From Ulota crispa (Eukaryota; Streptophyta; Bryopsida; Orthotrichales; Orthotrichaceae), in the NCBI GenBank assembly GCA_963920765.1, contig OY987243.1:23989419-24053418 (forward strand): DNA of 64,000 nt, written 5' to 3'. The position numbers were made by a program, and so were the translations under genes. Positions 1 to 12,177 of the stretch are shown here, piece by piece (the stretch's first letter is position 1; every line of letters begins with the position of its first letter). The notes below the pieces were generated by a model. It had not been told where the DNA came from. It did not search any database and worked only from the letters and a program-made list of their open reading frames with translations.

Positions 1-1
1 G

Positions 2-3000
2 ATACGTGCCCTGCAATCTCCCCAAGACGGTGACGATGTGGTAATTGTTATCTCCTGCGCTCTTCTTTCGACTTTATTTGAGTTCTGTTCTTCATTTTCA
101 GTTCTTATGTCCTTTAGAAGCCACATACCGATGCGTGAAGAGAACGTTATGTGAATACGAGTCCCTTCTCCTTTGCAGGTTTTTGAGGCCAGTATGGAGT
201 TTTTGTCTGGGAAGGACATGAATGCGCAGATGACAGTTCAAATAGGGGGCATCAAGACCACCTTTTACGTCTCAAAACTATACATCAAGGGCACGGTTTG
301 TACCAGAAAATTTCTGATGCAGTCTCTCTGTAGTGTTTGTATGGTAGAATCTAGAGTCATAAATTCTTTATTGTGTTTTTGATGTCAGCAGCAATCTATC
401 GTTTCTGTTAACTCCCGCGTGCCTAAATGTCCAAAAGTGGCTGCTTTCATTTTTATACGGGGTGAAGAAATAAATAGTGTAAGTGGTTACAAGAGAGGTG
501 CAAAAGTGTCCTATTAAAGCAGAAATAATACTCTACTTTTTGAATAATTGAAATAAAATTTGAAATTTTTTATAATCAGCTATTAGCTTTCAAAATAAAG
601 CTTTTAGGAATTTATACCACTATTATTACGAGGAATTTGCAATATTAGTATCGTGTGTTCCTGCGTTCAACTCCTATGTTGACACTGCTGTCGGCCTTTA
701 GTGTTATGACCGCTAAGTGTATTCACTACCTCCTTGTATGTTGTTTCAGGTCAAGTTTTCGGTGAAGTTTGTGAAAAGATGGCCGGTTCTAGGGCGAGTG
801 CGCTTCAGTTTTGCAAACACACCCATTGTCGATATGACCGCCCGACCCAACTTTAAGAATGGTCTTGACATGAAGTACATCCCAGGAGCAACCAGCTGGC
901 TGGTATTTATTACTGATTCAGCCCCAGCTTTTTAATAATATCTGCCTGGTTCTATAGCATTAGTTTTCTTGAACCTTGAGTAGTTTACCAAGTCTAGTAA
1001 TCTGTTTAATCACTCTGGATCAGTCCATAATCGAGACCTTTGAAGTCTAAGCTTTTGGGTGATCTGATGATTCAGGAAGAAACATTGGGCACAGCGCTTG
1101 AGCAATCAGTAGTCGAGGTAACACCGTCCAAACAGTACTCAATTCGACTTAGGAAGTATTTGTTCTTTAAACGACTAGTATCCTCCACAAGTCTGTATGC
1201 AGCTTGATTAACACTAAGCTTACCGTTGATTGTTTGCAGTTTTGTTGTTTGCCCTCAATGAACTGATGTGTAACTCATGATTCTAGTAGACGGTGTCTTT
1301 GTTGTCGGAGTTGTGGAGGTGTCTTTTAAATTCTGAGTGAAATCTTACGGTATTTGTGCAGCCATACATGCTGGTCATAGATTTTGAGAAGCTTGTGAGC
1401 AACATGATGTTCTCTGACTTGAGGTCTCGACAAGGTAAGCTAGATGAAAATGGTTTAATCGCCTTGATGGAGGAATTGCTACAACATTGTTTTTTGTTTG
1501 CGTTTAATGACTGTTTTTCTAAAGGAACTAATAATATAATGTGGTAAATTGTGTGACAGGCTTGCACGATTTTTTTAATGTGGAATCCAAGTCGGGGTTC
1601 TCACAAACAGTGCTGGTGGAGATTTTGGAGGCTGGTGAGCTGAAGCCTGCAAATGGTGCTGGTAAAATTGAAACCTATTCTCTGTTCTGTTTTTATTCCT
1701 TTTTCCATCTTTTGTAGAATTTTATCATGCTTGTTTAACATTCAACGTTTTCCGAATTGGTTCTGTTTGTCAGTTTATACACATTGTGAGCATGACACGA
1801 GATCTTCTCATTCTGTTCTTTAGGTTTTGAATTCTGCTTCGTTACGATGTTTGCAGGTTTGCCTGATCCCATTGTAGAAGTGACACTAGGGACGCACAAA
1901 GAGAGGACAAAGAGTAAAACAAAGACACTCAATCCAGTTTGGGCAAATGAGGTGCAGCGTATTCCCATCGTGAACTGGGCATTGCCAAATCTGCTCACTT
2001 TGCGCGTGATATCGAAGAAAAATATGAAACAACGTGAGCTTGGGTATGTTTCTCGACTCCGTGCTAAACCCTTGCACAGCTTATGTCTAGAACATTCTCC
2101 ATTCCTTATTTTCAGATGAAGATGCTCCATCCAGTATTAGGAATTAAGATCTATCATTTCACCAATTGCCAAGTACATTCTCGTATTTCTGGTGAATCTA
2201 TTTATGCAGCCTAAGCCATATCAGTTCATTTTTTCGGACTACAGTCCGGGTAATACCTCTGAGTCGCAAAATGGGATGTTTTATGCGTGCTCAGGATATG
2301 CAGTATACCAGTCAAAGACTACCAGAACGGGGAGCGCCATGTACAGAGATTAAAGCTTGAGAATGTGTCAACGGGTTGGATACAAGTTGCCATTACTGTG
2401 GAAAGCTCTCAGGGCGTTGAGGAGCTACCTGCAAGTATTGGATCTCAGGTATTACACTTACTGGTTTGCTTACATTTATTCCGACAGGAAATTTCAACCA
2501 TATTTTAAGAATCCTTGCAATGCGATTGGTCAAAAGTCAGTGCATTTCATTTTGTCGGGACATTGTTAAGAATTTTGGCTATGGATGCGTACATGGCAAT
2601 GCTTTTTGTGAGTGGTCTCATCCGTTTGACCATTTTTTGCAGCGCTCCAAACACTGTTTACTGTCTTGCCATCTTGTCTTGTGGGTTCCAATTAGCTACG
2701 TCTGGCCTTGATTTTCTGATTGCCATAATAAATTTATCTGAAGTGTAACGTGACCCTAAGGTCAATCAGGTCCCACTTCTTGTTTATGCTTTACTCGTTT
2801 GTTCCAAGCGTGAGAATTGACTTTTTATCTCTGCATTGCAGCCTACAACCCGCGACATTCAAAATATCTCTCCACCCCAATCTGTTGCTGCCACCACATC
2901 GGACGCTTCCCCAAGCCATACTCAGAGTAGATCAACGGACGTTGGACAGGAGGAGGGTGGAAGCAGCGAGAAAATAAAAATGCCCTACGGTACGGACGGC

Positions 3001-3924
3001 GCCTTCACAATACAATGTCCGGCAGAGGGGGATTCCTTGTATTTCCCCGAGCCTCCCACCAGCACTGCACGGAAGCCCAAGAGCGAGAAGGGCGCAAGTG
3101 AATCCAAAGACAGGGATGCCAAAGTGAAGCGATCTATGATGAGCATCCTGGGAATGAAGAAGCGGAGCAGAAGCAAAGTTGCACACGAAATCTTGCCGTC
3201 AGAGAGAGAGATGACGTTGAGCGAGCAATTGGGGTACTCCAGCAGCTTGGACCGCTCCACAGAGCTGAAAGTTTACCATGGAGCCTTGAAGGTGAATTTG
3301 CTGTCCCCCGTGAAGCCTTCATCAAGAGAACCGCCGTGCGCGGACATCCACCCCCTGAAGCTGGAAAACGACATTAGCGAAAAGCCAGAGTCAATGAAGA
3401 CCCCGGACATGAGCAGTGGCCACAACAACACGCATTTGACCGAATCCCATTCTCATGGGGAGGTCAACGGTTCCAGTTTCTCCAGCGAGCTGAGATTCAG
3501 CTCGCGACGGGGACCAGAGCCTGAGAAGCAGAACTCCAAGAATTCATGGTGGAAGAGTTGGACCAAACGGCCCAGGAGACGGTCAACTCGTGGAAGTCGC
3601 AAGCCGGCAACCGTCTTGCAAAATGGCCAAATCCCTGAGTACGACTCTTTGGACGCGAGCGACACCTCAGCGTCGCAGTCCTTCAGGAAAGAGCCACAGG
3701 ACACATACAAGGAAATATGCCTCCACCAAGATTACACCGCTACTACCACCACCGACAACGGCCACAGCATTCTCCCGTGTGGTCGCAGCCAGTCGTGCCG
3801 CCATGACTCTAGTATCAAGAGGGTTGTCGGCAACGGAAGCTTGTCGCAGTCGATGCGGTTTGACAACCCGTCACTTCTCAACACCATTCATGAGAAGCAC
3901 GGCCTTGACAGACCCAGTCACTGA
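2..3924 (+). CDS. NTMC2T6: SMP-C2 membrane-tethering protein, NTMC2T6-like (5' end outside window)
   Basis: Plant synaptotagmin/tricalbin-like proteins of this type tether the ER to other membranes and move lipid through an SMP domain. I read nine exons joining in one frame (649 residues in the window): 2-40, 179-295, 750-902, 1076-1117, 1362-1434, 1560-1661, 1857-2043, 2295-2448 and 2842-3924, all GT-AG. The first five or six exons give the SMP domain, with motifs such as KRWPVLGRVRF, DMKYIPGATSWL and YMLVIDFEKLV. Exons 6-8 give one C2 domain (GLPDPIVEV, KTKTLNPVWANE, WIQVAITVE). The last exon is a long Ser/Lys-rich, probably disordered tail ending RPSH. The N-terminal membrane anchor must lie upstream. 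Several acidic Ca2+-binding positions of a classical C2 are not evident, so Ca2+ binding is uncertain. Subfamily assignment is from remembered family sequences. Confidence 0.88.
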
Positions 3925-3932
3925 GGTAAGTA
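3925..3932 (+). promoter_or_regulatory. Consensus splice donor one base after the stop codon (possible 3'UTR intron)
   Basis: The stop codon of the SMP-C2 gene (TGA, 3922-3924) is followed by G and then GTAAGTA, an ideal plant 5' splice site. It could start a 3'UTR intron. A junction this close to the stop would not be expected to trigger nonsense-mediated decay. No acceptor was assigned. The stretch 3933-4565 holds no recognisable coding sequence and probably includes the 3'UTR. Confidence 0.4.
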
Positions 3933-4565
3933 TGCTGTTTTGTATATACCATCACGGGTGGCACCTCCTTCCTCTGCCCTTATGGCACAGTTTGTAGAAA
4001 CGACCACCTCCCATCAGACTTTTTATTCTACGCCCACTTTTTCTTCTTGAAGTGTACCATAGACATTCAAAATCTATGCTTCTCAACTGTACATTCTGGC
4101 TAATATATTTACCAAGTATAGCACTACAGAAAAGCGGGTCAAATTATCACGGAGGAGACGTGCCCCGCTGCCTTTCGGTGGTAGCGGGTCTCCTAAAGCC
4201 ATTTGCTGACGCACTGTAAAGTTCAGATACATGATCCTTGAGACGCATAGGATGCAGCTGTCTTTCCTGGGTGTATCCCTTTAGAACATGAGCTGGTCCC
4301 TTTTCTTCTGTAACAACTTTATTTTATTTTACTCAACTGCCATTGCAGTTTAATTTCCATGTGCTCTGAGTGCTTCTTAGCATATGTGCAATAGTCGTAT
4401 GTGTAGTGCTGTCTATCATTGGTATAGCGTGTTGGTTCAAGTTTATCTTTCAGAATTTCGAGGTGGCTGTTGCTCTTGACACGACATCCTTCAGCAAGGC
4501 ACAGGGCCTCTTCGAATAAAAAAGAGGAGAGGAGAATATCCTGCAGTTTTAAGAGGTTCAAAATT

Positions 4566-4932
4566 CAGTCAGAAGAACGTCGGATGGGTAGCCGTGCCTG
4601 CCCTCTACAGTGGTTTCTATAGTGGTGTGGCAGGTGCCCACACATTAAAATTTTGTTTCTTAAAGTTGCAAAAGTCAACAATGCATGGTGCCTTCATGAA
4701 AAGTGTAAGATGGGCAGCATGGGACTTAACACTATGACTTTGAATCTTCTCACAATTTGAATTATCAAAAAATATGAGTGCATTTGCTGAAATCTTTTTT
4801 TCATTCCATGATGCACCATGTGTCTATGATCACTTCTACAAAAAAAATTACCTGAAAATCAAATTTTTTTTGTAGCTCAGCTTGTTTTTTGGCGGTCAGC
4901 AGACAATTTTTGTCTGTGTCGACGTTTAGGGG
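4566..4932 (-). mobile_element. 358-bp TTAA-family MITE, reverse copy
   Basis: This is a diverged reverse-orientation copy of the element at 5110-5467. The right end is CGTTTAGGGG followed by TTAA (4933-4936). The left end has decayed, with GAACGTCGGATGGG where the family has TTAAACGTCTGGTGGG. Shared internal blocks include the run around ACTTAACACTATGACT and the CATGATGCACCATG stretch. No ORF is present. Confidence 0.7.
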
Positions 4933-5109
4933 TTAATGTTCTTAGCGTTCTTTGCTTGTTGTTCTCTTTAGAGTTAATGAACGAATGGGTTTTTTGCATG
5001 AACCTCAAACCACTCTACTATTCAATTTGTTATTTGAATTTTGTTGTTGAAGTTTGGTCTTGTTGGATGAGTCGATTAAAATGCCATACCTGTGTGTCTA
5101 AAGCTTTAA

Positions 5110-5467
5110 CCCCTAAGCGTCCATGAGGACGATTATTGTCCTTTGACCCTGAAAATTCAGTTTGTACAACATATTTTTTTGTTTTTCATCTATTTTTTTT
5201 CCAAAGTGATTGTAAACACATGATCCATCATAAAAGGCAAATAACAATCTTATCAAATATATTCATATATTTAAGTAACCCAAATTGTGAGAAAATTCAA
5301 AATCATGGTGTTAGGTCCCAAGCTGCCCTTATTGCAATTTTCATGAGGTCAACATGCACTATTGACTTTTGAAACTTTTAGAAACAATACTATTGGTGCC
5401 CATCAATCAAAACATTGTTGAAGCTACAGTGTGGGCAGGCCATGGCCACCCACCAGACGTTTAAGGA
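5110..5467 (+). mobile_element. 358-bp TTAA-family MITE, forward copy
   Basis: The element starts CCCCTAAGCGTCC directly after TTAA (5106-5109) and ends GACGTTTAAGGA directly before TTAA (5468-5471). It is the same length and internally similar to the copy at 43899-44256. It lies head to head with the reverse copy at 4566-4932, separated by about 170 bp. It is non-coding. Confidence 0.8.
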
Positions 5468-5989
5468 TTAAACTATTGTTTAGTTGGTGGAGATGGAGGG
5501 AGTATGTGTGAGCATAAGAAATACAAGGAAATATGGATTGCAATAGTAATGTTGTGTTTATCCTATGTTGTGAAATCGACCTTGTGATATGACAACCACA
5601 TAATCTTAATAGATGATAATAAAATGTATCTCATATTGTTTGCACAATTTTTGAGAAAAGAAATTGTGTTGCATTATAGAGACAAAAGATGGCCAAGGGA
5701 TTGACAAGAATGCTAGTGTATGTTGGATGGGTTCATTGACTAATGCTTCTCATATTACAACATACTATGTTTGTGAGCTTTGAGACTTCTTTGATGAAAG
5801 ATAATTTGGAATTAAGTTTAGTTTTGATATATTGATGTTAATTTTGACATGTTGACTTGTTGTATGACCTAATGTCAATTTTGAGATTTAGTGTGATCCA
5901 ACATCAATTTAGACACGTAGAATGTGTTGGTACTCATCCTAAATCCGTATAAATAAGTTCTATTGGATGAAAAGCTTGTCATTAAGATA

Positions 5990-6986
5990 TAATGTTATGC
6001 TCATTGTCATATTGATTCGATTATATTCTCATTGTTCTCATAAATTGTACAAACTCTATTTTACTTGTTAATACAAGCTCTTGCATTAATATACCAACGT
6101 GATATCAAAGCAATAGTAGCATCAATCATCATTTGCTCAACCCTTAGACTTTGTTCTTGTAGCAAGGTAAAATTATCTAATCTATCCTTTTTTTTTTTGA
6201 TCCACTTGTTCATGAATGCAATCCAAGATGAGTGATGCTAACAATCACCAAAATTACACGCAATAGCTTATGTTGATTCAATTCATTCATACAAAGCAAG
6301 TCAATTTCCATTTCAAAATTATTTGTTAGTTTAGTGTCTTCTATATACAACTTTGTAGCAAAACTATGGCACAATTAAACAACTCACCTAAACTACCAAT
6401 GCCTTTGTAATCTATTCCACTTACATATTGTCACAAGATTACTAGTTATCCCTCAAGTTCAACCTCTTTATCAAGCATGTATCCAAGAGAAACAACATTG
6501 TTCTTTGATATCCATAGCCACTCACAGATATACAACAAGATTTCTCAAATTCATACATTTTAACTTTGCAAATCTCTTCTAACTAAGTTGTTTATAAGAT
6601 CAAGGTATGTTTTTTCATTACTTGACGATTTTTTAAATATTGAATACAACATATTCTATTCAATTAAAGGTGAAACATTTGACGTATTCAAGCAATTCAA
6701 AAAATAGTGGAGAAGTAGACATGAAAAAATTATTGTATTTACAAATAGACATGATGGAGAATATCTTGCTTGCAAATTTAATGCATACTACAAGCTTAAC
6801 AACATTAATCATCAATTGGCTATTGTTGATATGCATCACCAAAATAAGATAAAGGAGCATAAGAATTGCGAGTTCCTAGAAACTACATGCACTTTGCTAT
6901 TTGAAGTTAAAAGTTCCACAAACTTTTGGGAGGAGACAATACAAATAGCAAAGTATGTGGCAAACCAACCTTGGGGAGATCACTAG
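5990..6986 (+). pseudogene. Degenerate Ty1/copia retrotransposon (primer-binding site, gag start, integrase fragment)
   Basis: A primer-binding-site-like sequence GTGATATCAAAGC (6099-6111) resembles the plant copia consensus TGGTATCAGAGC. It is followed by an ATG at 6228 opening a gag-like MSDANNHQNYTQ that stops at once. From 6675 one frame reads an integrase remnant. It keeps a catalytic-core block FTNRHDGEYLACKF (family: RTDNGGEY) and then LLFEVKSSTNFWEETIQIA, matching the copia LFEAKLPTKFWGEA-type block. There is an in-frame stop after FKQFKK, and the frame closes at 6984-6986. Protease, reverse transcriptase and RNase H are missing, so a large internal deletion has occurred. Upstream sequence to about 5500 may be the 5' LTR, but its start was not defined. 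Confidence 0.72.
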
Positions 6987-8154
6987 CTTGTGTTTTAGGA
7001 ACCATGTGAGTTAAAAGATAGGGTCCATTTTATTCAAAGGACAAAAAAATTATACAATATGTAAACCTACTATAGGGTTCATGAAATACTATAGACTTTA
7101 GTATATACAAATTAGGGTATGTAAAAACATTAGGTAGTAGGATTTTTTTATTAATAGATTAGCCTTGACAAATAGGGGTTGTAAAAAAATTTAGTGTTGT
7201 TTTCTACTCTCCATGTTAAATTGTTTTAAATACATGCCATAGAATTGATAAATACTAAAGACTTGTTAATAAAAGTTTTCACTTGAACAATAGCCCTTTA
7301 ATTCATATGCTTGTTATTTATTTCATGGTGAATACCATGTGTGTATATGCAATAGAAAGTAAGATTTTTTTTTGATGAATAATGAAGATAGGATAAAATT
7401 GAATAAATAGAATTTATATATAAAATAGCCCCATTTAAAAACCAAGTGAATGAATTTATTAAAAAAAAATAGGGTACTAGAAATATGATCTGCGTAGGTT
7501 TTTTAAATACGGTCACTTTAATTACCATATTTTAGATAAACAACCCTACATCAAATACCCTCTTAACTCACGTGTATACCATAAAATCACAAGGAGTGAT
7601 CTCCCCAAGAAACCAACTTTCTGCCAAATCCTTGCATAAAACAACTTCTTTCAAAGGTGACACAAAAATTAAACCCAACATCTCTCATCCTAGATTATTT
7701 GGGTCAACAACTTATCCTCATGTACAATACATTACAATGAGCTCCAATATTATTGCATTAGGTGTGAAATTGAGAAATGACATGTTCAATGCCACCACTA
7801 CAATTTCTTGCAACTTTGCAAAATTATTAGTTTCACTGTTGTCTATATTTGAGACAAATCATCATTGCCAGTATCGATAATTTGGCTTCTTTAATTCTAT
7901 AAAGAGCTCTTGAGCAAACCTTCAACAACAAACCTTCAACAACAAACAAACTTGCTAAGTGATTTTATTCACCCAAAGTCAATCTATAGAAGCAGATTCA
8001 TACTAAAAAAGTGCACATAGCTTTATATGCATGGTAAGTGGTATTCACAAAATGACATGAATGTCTCAATTTGAAATATGAAACCACAAATCTATTACCA
8101 TGAGAAAACATAATAATCTTGGTATGTCATAATTATAAATTTAATAAACACATT
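6987..8154. other. AT-rich intergenic stretch without recognisable genes
   Basis: This stretch is rich in A/T runs and has no ORF with family-like motifs. It may include decayed 3' parts of the copia element at 5990-6986. The 102-residue open frame at 7572-7880 looks like chance translation. Confidence 0.5.
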
Positions 8155-8354
8155 NNNNNNNNNNNNNNNNNNNNNNNNNNNNNNNNNNNNNNNNNNNNNN
8201 NNNNNNNNNNNNNNNNNNNNNNNNNNNNNNNNNNNNNNNNNNNNNNNNNNNNNNNNNNNNNNNNNNNNNNNNNNNNNNNNNNNNNNNNNNNNNNNNNNNN
8301 NNNNNNNNNNNNNNNNNNNNNNNNNNNNNNNNNNNNNNNNNNNNNNNNNNNNNN
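8155..8354. other. Assembly gap (200 N)
   Basis: Exactly 200 N, a size usually used as a placeholder for unknown length. It interrupts the repeat that continues at 8355-8880. Confidence 0.99.
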
Positions 8355-8880
8355 AGATGTACTTACTACAATAAATATATCATTAATCCCCTATTTCCAC
8401 CCACCCTCTAAATTCAATGCAATCATGAAAATTATATTACTATGTTATCCCAATTGGACAAAACTATGGGTACAAATGTATAATAAGACCATAAATTCTA
8501 CTTCACTCTATTTGAATGGATGAGTGAAGTATTTGGATAATAACTAGTGAGTACATTTACATATTTTGTGGGTGCAATGCCTTTCTTATTGTTTTGAATT
8601 AACTACAAGAAATTGTGTCTCTCAAAATTGACTACATGTGTCCAAAATGACAAAAAAATTGTCAAATTGGACAATTTCTGTAGATTTAGCCATGTTGATT
8701 TGGACATATTTTTGTCATTTTGGATAGTTTTTCTTGTACTGATTGTGCATGTGGCTTAAGTCCTTCATACAAGGTAGCAATATGTATGAGTGCCTTTTTC
8801 TTGTACTCATGCTAGCCAAATAATAGCTTGGTTTGTCAAACCTTAGGGACTCTTGGAGGGCTCAAATTTCCCTAATGTTA
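8355..8880 (-). repeat. Copy of the 18.7-kb TIR repeat, truncated by the gap
   Basis: In reverse orientation this matches 18704-19546. Shared blocks include ACAAAACTATGGGTACAAATG, GTGGCTTAAGTCC, TTTGTCAAACCTTAGG and CTTGGAGGGCTCAAA. It lacks the 409-bp insertion present in the other copy and so serves as an empty-site reference. A small CACTA-like MITE (8601-8741) lies inside. Confidence 0.7.
8601..8741. mobile_element. CACTA-like MITE with 3-bp duplication ATT
   Basis: The termini are AACTACAAGAAA and TTTCTTGTACTG, one-base variants of CACTACAAGAAA...TTTCTTGTAGTG, flanked by ATT on both sides (8598-8600, 8742-8744). The interior is related to the element at 51458-51587, with repeated AATTTGGACA-type words. 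Confidence 0.65.
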
Positions 8881-9250
8881 TATGCGGTGGTTTAGATATG
8901 CGGTGTTCACATTAGAATTGGAATGTGTGAGGTGGGCCCAAGCTTTCTATTTGACGACCTCTATTTTTTTCTCTTCTTTCTACTCTTCTTGCTGCGGCGA
9001 CGTAGTCTCAGGCTTAGTTCAGACTAGGACGTCCAAAGCTAGCGGACAAAAGTCCTTGTCTAGTGCTTTATCTGATGGAGTTTAGAGGGAAAATTGCCAT
9101 GTTATCATGGATTTGTCCGTCGTCCAGTGAATGGTTTCACACCAAGCACCAAACGTCCAATAGATGTGTACTTTTATTCCTTCTATTCTTACTTGACATG
9201 ATTTTGTCTTTACTTCACATGAAGTGAGAGGAACTAAGGGAGTGTTTTGT

Positions 9251-9302
9251 CTAGTGGACAAGATTTAAGGTCACCTCCTAAGGTGACCTCATTGTCCACT
9301 AC
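9251..9302. repeat. Short hairpin
   Basis: Two nested complementary pairs, AGTGGACAA/TTGTCCACT and AGGTCACC/GGTGACCT, with small internal loops make a compact hairpin of about 52 bases. Function unknown; no gene is adjacent. Confidence 0.5.
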
Positions 9303-9891
9303 AAGTGAACTCCTCTCCAATTTTGGCAAGAGTGGTTGATGACATGGACTCATTTGTGGAGGTCTCTCTGGTGTGAATGGACTCATTCTCAAGTGGTCAA
9401 AACCTTGGGATAGACCAATGAAAATGCTTATCATTTTATCTAGGGGCTGTAGACGTCCTAATTTGAACATGGCCTTCTTTCAGTTTGCACAAGTTTTCGT
9501 AAGGTAGGCAAACCCATAACCGTCTGTTTAGGGAGATTGCTTACCAATAGGACTTGGAAAATATGAAAAAAGTATTCATAGTATTAGCCTTCTCATGGTC
9601 AGTGCAAGACTTTAAAAAGAAGAAAAGAAACACTCTAAATAATTCTATATTAAACCTCAAAATTGCAGCTTTTACAATTTGAAACTCATCTATACACCAG
9701 TAAGCAAGATGCTCAATGACTTCCTACATAACATTCAGTAGCACTAATAAAGGCTACCCTCCCTCCAAGAGAATGGTGTGAAATATTCCACATCCTTCTT
9801 TAGATATGGGGACACTTGGCTGAATTTGTTAGAGTTTATGAAAGGGAGGCTTAGTTCAATACACATGTCGAGGGGGCCAGACGTGTCAGAA

Positions 9892-9915
9892 AATAATAAT
9901 AATAATAATAATATT
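9892..9915. repeat. (AAT)n microsatellite
   Basis: About eight tandem AAT units. No gene was identified in the stretch from 8881 to 10384 apart from this and the hairpin at 9251-9302. Confidence 0.85.
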
Positions 9916-10384
9916 TTTATCAAGATGAAATTTGTGGATGATACCTGAAGAGAGGGAAAGGCAGCCTTCCTTCAGGCTACTGAATGTTATGTAAGATGGA
10001 AGCTTCTATGACCATTAACTGAACGTTACTAAACCCATAACCACATAACACCTAAGCCTATACAGACAGTCAATGACCGAAGTGTGGTCGTTAGACCATT
10101 GCTGACACACCCTGAGTGATTCTGAAACATGGTTGTTTTGTTTTCTAAAAGTGGTCGACAAGCATCTGTTCCACAGTAACAGAACACCGTGTGCTGTCCC
10201 CGAGGCATCGTTGACCTCAACAAAGCGGTCCTTGCAACACCAATGACAGAAGTTGAGCCGTGTCTGCCACATTGAGAACAAATGATGGGGTGCCTCAAAT
10301 AAATTGCTCAACATGCGGAAAAAGCACGGTCTGCACGGCTACTTGCATGTCTGCTTCACCTTAGTTATTGAACCTGATGGTGTG

Positions 10385-10850
10385 AAGCAGGGTTTTTATT
10401 TTTGGTTTTCTCACCAATGCTTGGGTGGCATGTTTTGAAAATGGGTTGTAGCGTGTTGGCTTCCTCCCTATTTTGGTTGGAGTGGAAAGTGGCCCCAATG
10501 CATGGATTTTTGGAGCATCATGGGATTTTTTTTGTAGATAAAAACTATTTATTGGTCATTTCTTGAAAACATCCAAATAATCATTGTCATTACTTAAGTA
10601 TTGCATTGAATTGAATTAGGCAACACCTCAAAAAAATTAGAATGCTCAAATACTTTTAAAATGATGGCATCAATTCTCAATTTGATAAGGATTTTATGAA
10701 AGCCTAGGCTGCAACGCAATTTTTATTATTGCAATCTGACATTTTTTGAAAAAAATTCCCCCTTTTTTTCCTATAGGCTTGAAGCTAGCCTTTTTTTTAG
10801 GCAATTGGGCCTTAAATTGCCCAAAAAAAAAAATCGGTTTGAAGTTACTG
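10385..10850 (+). repeat. Dispersed repeat shared with 60437-60835
   Basis: This matches 60437-60835 in opposite orientation. Shared blocks include TCTCAATTTGATAAG, TTATGAAAGCCTAGGCT, the CTATAGGCTTGAAGC region and GGCAATTGGGC. It is an interspersed, probably transposon-derived repeat with no coding content seen. Confidence 0.65.
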
Positions 10851-10904
10851 TTGATTGCGTCACTTAATTTGTGAAGTCCTTACTATATTGCTGACATTAG
10901 AATA

Positions 10905-11040
10905 AATTTTTGTTTAAGTCAACATAAATTACATGATGTATTTTTGCTTCTAAAGCAGAAATTTGCATTGAACAATGTAAATTTACTATGTTTAAAGCAA
11001 AAATACATCATGCAGTTTATGTTAACTTCAACAAAGTTTT
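10905..11040. repeat. Foldback repeat
   Basis: The arms share ACATGATGTATTTTTGCTT on the left and its near complement AAGCAAAAATACATCATG on the right, with AACATAAA/TTTATGTT outside. This is probably a small MITE; its termini and site duplication were not resolved. Confidence 0.5.
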
Positions 11041-11280
11041 CTTCAATCATTCATCAAATATTGCTCTTGTGAACCCATAGAAGAGGAGTATTGTGCGCCA
11101 AAGAGTCAAGTGCACAACCTTCACGTTTCGATTGTAGACGAGCAATTACAACTTCTTGATTGCATTGACATATAGGGGGACAAGAACCTAGGAATTTGCC
11201 CTTGTGTTCTCCAAAACGTGGAGGCACGTTTGACTTGATGTAGCAATAGAGGCTCTCTCCCGCTTTTGTCATGTTTTGAT

Positions 11281-11450
11281 CACTAGAAAAAACCTGTGTG
11301 TTTGTTAACACATTTTTTTGGACGTCCACCTTTTTTGCGTTAACAATGATATCAAATATAACATTAAGATGTTAGTTTAACATCAATTGTAACATAAAAA
11401 AATGGACATCCAAAAAAATGCGTTAAGAAAAACACGGGTTTTTTCTAATG
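11281..11450. mobile_element. CACTA-like MITE with duplication GAT
   Basis: The element begins CACTAGAAAAAACC and ends GGTTTTTTCTAATG, with GAT directly on both sides (11278-11280 and 11451-11453). The 170-bp body is a long imperfect inverted repeat. CACTA termini and a 3-bp duplication are the hallmarks of the CACTA superfamily. Confidence 0.72.
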
Positions 11451-11499
11451 GATTTTGACCACTAATCATTGAAGAGCTTGAGTGCAAATGCTTTCATAA

Positions 11500-11733
11500 T
11501 TTATTTTGTCTAATACATACTATGTATGCTGCTATATAACTGGCATTTGCTACCAATAAAAAATTTTAGTTTGGGTTCTTGATTACCTCACTAGAACATC
11601 ATTGATCTATTATTCTAACTTCTTTGCTGATCTCAAATATAATAAAAGTGTGAATGCGCTTCAAATACAAGAAAAATACTCCGTATTGTAGTGGTCGCAA
11701 AGAGCTGCTAGGTCGTTCGAGAGTTAGAGCGTT
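11500..11733 (+). mobile_element. Decayed copy of the 226-bp TTAA-family MITE
   Basis: It shares GGCATTTGCTACCAATAA, CATTGATCTATTATTCTAAC and TTCAAATACAAGAAAAATAC with 26938-27163. Both ends have decayed: the right end reads GGTCGTTCGAGAGTTAGA instead of GGTCGTTTAAGGGTTAA. Confidence 0.65.
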
Positions 11734-12177
11734 GTGACTTTGTTCGTTCTACTTCTTGTTTTTTTGGATTCTTTTCCCTTTCTTGCCTCTTCTTTTAATC
11801 GTGCTTTCTCCTTCATGGCTTCTAAATACGCAGCACTTGTCATTATTATAGACTTCAAATAATCGATAATAAGGTCTTTTCTTCGCTTATTTTGTGCAGG
11901 TCTGTGAATTTTTGGTAACTAAAAGAAGTTTCGTTGTCTCTGATAGGCTGCTGAGCTATTCCTGCTAGCACTGCTGGGAAAACCGGAGTTTCGAGGTCAA
12001 AATTTGAGGACATATCGTGGCCATTGGCTGTATCAGGCTAAATAAAAAAGTCGCCCAGCAATGATTGGGACTCCACAATCCGTTCCCCTAGAAGCTCTTG
12101 CAAGCCGGCGTCATAAGCCGGTATGTATTTGTCTTCATCTTCATTGTCGTTGTTGATACCAGAAGATGAGAAGACCA

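Noticed and set aside
8119-8523. 134-codon open frame
   Set aside because: Most of it is the 200-N gap, so its openness is artificial.
10015-10314. 99-codon minus-strand frame with several Cys and His
   Set aside because: It looked like a possible zinc-binding fragment, but Cys/His spacing fits no finger I know and two overlapping frames are equally open.
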